This document shows, piece after piece, positions 14,861-15,116 of a stretch of 15,116 nucleotides of DNA (positions are counted from its first letter, which is position 1; the number at the start of each line of letters is the position of its first letter). The translations under genes and the position numbers were made by a program. Below the pieces are notes generated by a model, which did no database searches, was not told the DNA's origin, and saw only the letters and a list, made by a program, of their open reading frames with translations. The stretch covers positions 1 through 15,116 of the forward strand of contig JAFYOF010000206.1 in NCBI GenBank assembly GCA_017560305.1. Direction: 5' to 3'. This stretch comes from Alistipes sp. (lineage in GTDB: Bacteria; Bacteroidota; Bacteroidia; Bacteroidales; Rikenellaceae).

Positions 14861-15116
14861 ATGAGAAAACTAATTTTCAGCGCAATTATTATTGCCACCG
14901 CTACACTTTTCGCCTGCTCAAAAGAGGAGAGCATTGAGATTCCAACCTCACTCAACAACAGCACTTGGTGCAGCACCACCGACGCCGACACCTTTGAGCA
15001 AACCATTGTAAGATTTACAGATTCTGAAAACGCAATTTGGTCTGTAATTAAAAAAGAATCAGGCACAAACATAACATTATCTGAAGCAGAATATAGTTAC
15101 ACTTACAACGCTCCAA
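14861..15116 (+). CDS. Small lipoprotein, partial at right edge
   Basis: The first 85 codons of a gene that leaves the window. MRKLIFSAIIIATATLFACSKEE is a lipoprotein signal with lipobox L-F-A-C and lipidated Cys19. The Ser-Lys-Glu-Glu directly after the Cys resembles the acidic export signal that sends lipoproteins to the cell surface in Bacteroidota. The mature part (NNSTWCSTTDADTFEQTIVRF, then ENAIWSVIKK) has the look of a small beta-sandwich or lipocalin-like fold that starts with 'TW', common in Bacteroidota lipoproteins. I do not recognise a family or function. It starts 13 nt after the preceding barrel gene stop, so it probably belongs to the same operon. Confidence 0.75.
   Translation, partial: MRKLIFSAIIIATATLFACSKEESIEIPTSLNNSTWCSTTDADTFEQTIVRFTDSENAIWSVIKKESGTNITLSEAEYSYTYNAP

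Noticed and set aside
14854..15072. Minus-strand open frame of 72 codons at the right edge
   Set aside because: The plus strand here encodes a clear lipoprotein with signal peptide in the order of the cluster.
1..15116. CRISPR arrays, insertion sequences, integrases, toxin-antitoxin pairs
   Set aside because: No regularly spaced repeats, transposase or recombinase motifs, or paired small genes typical of these were found on either strand.

Overview
The window looks like a chromosomal segment of a gut-type Bacteroidota, most likely order Bacteroidales (a Rikenellaceae/Alistipes-like relative is possible, but not proven from sequence alone). Evidence: at least six intergenic regions carry the Bacteroidota promoter form TTG, 19-20 nt spacer, TAnnTTTG. 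Genes lack strong Shine-Dalgarno sites. Lipoprotein signal peptides and small outer-membrane barrel proteins ending their signal peptide in AQ are frequent, and a DUF4491-type membrane protein is present. No mobile element, integrase or CRISPR array was seen.

Layout. Positions 1-11,000 are read on the minus strand. At the left edge is the N-terminus of an exported protein (possibly a C1-family peptidase), downstream of a GNAT acetyltransferase (124-621) that has its own promoter. Next is a 528-residue lipoprotein with a probable alpha/alpha-toroid fold (716-2302), with its own promoter and terminator. A single tRNA-Gln(TTG) gene (2427-2500) with promoter, encoded CCA and terminator separates it from the main operon.

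That operon (10,529 down to 2,647) holds three tandem paralogous GH127-type beta-L-arabinofuranosidases (8028-10529, 5515-8016, 3018-5492) with gaps of 11 and 22 nt. A FlK-like hot-dog thioesterase gene follows after only 2 nt, then a terminator. The operon promoter (10575-10604) overlaps a perfect 20-bp AT-rich palindrome, a candidate operator. All three enzymes keep the acid/base Glu, the Glu-Thr-Cys motif and the Cys-Cys pair of the HypBA1 catalytic Zn/thiolate site. They differ mainly in a few loops and in the C-terminal domain of the middle copy, which suggests a set of related enzymes tuned to different arabinosylated glycans. No SusC/SusD transporter pair is visible, so this is not a classical complete polysaccharide-utilisation locus.

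At about 11.0 kb the direction changes. A small DUF4491-like membrane protein (minus) diverges from ffh (plus, SRP54), which ends in a strong terminator. A gene-free stretch of about 280 nt contains a G9 tract inside an inverted repeat, then a promoter that opens a plus-strand cluster of small outer-membrane beta-barrel proteins. This cluster is one gene with two fused barrel units (12757-13704), two single-unit paralogs (13745-14257, 14329-14847) and a small lipoprotein cut by the right edge (14861 onward).

The most interesting items are the three-copy GH127 operon with its thioesterase partner and palindrome, and the barrel array with its two-unit fusion and upstream poly-G tract. Neither is proof of a new system.
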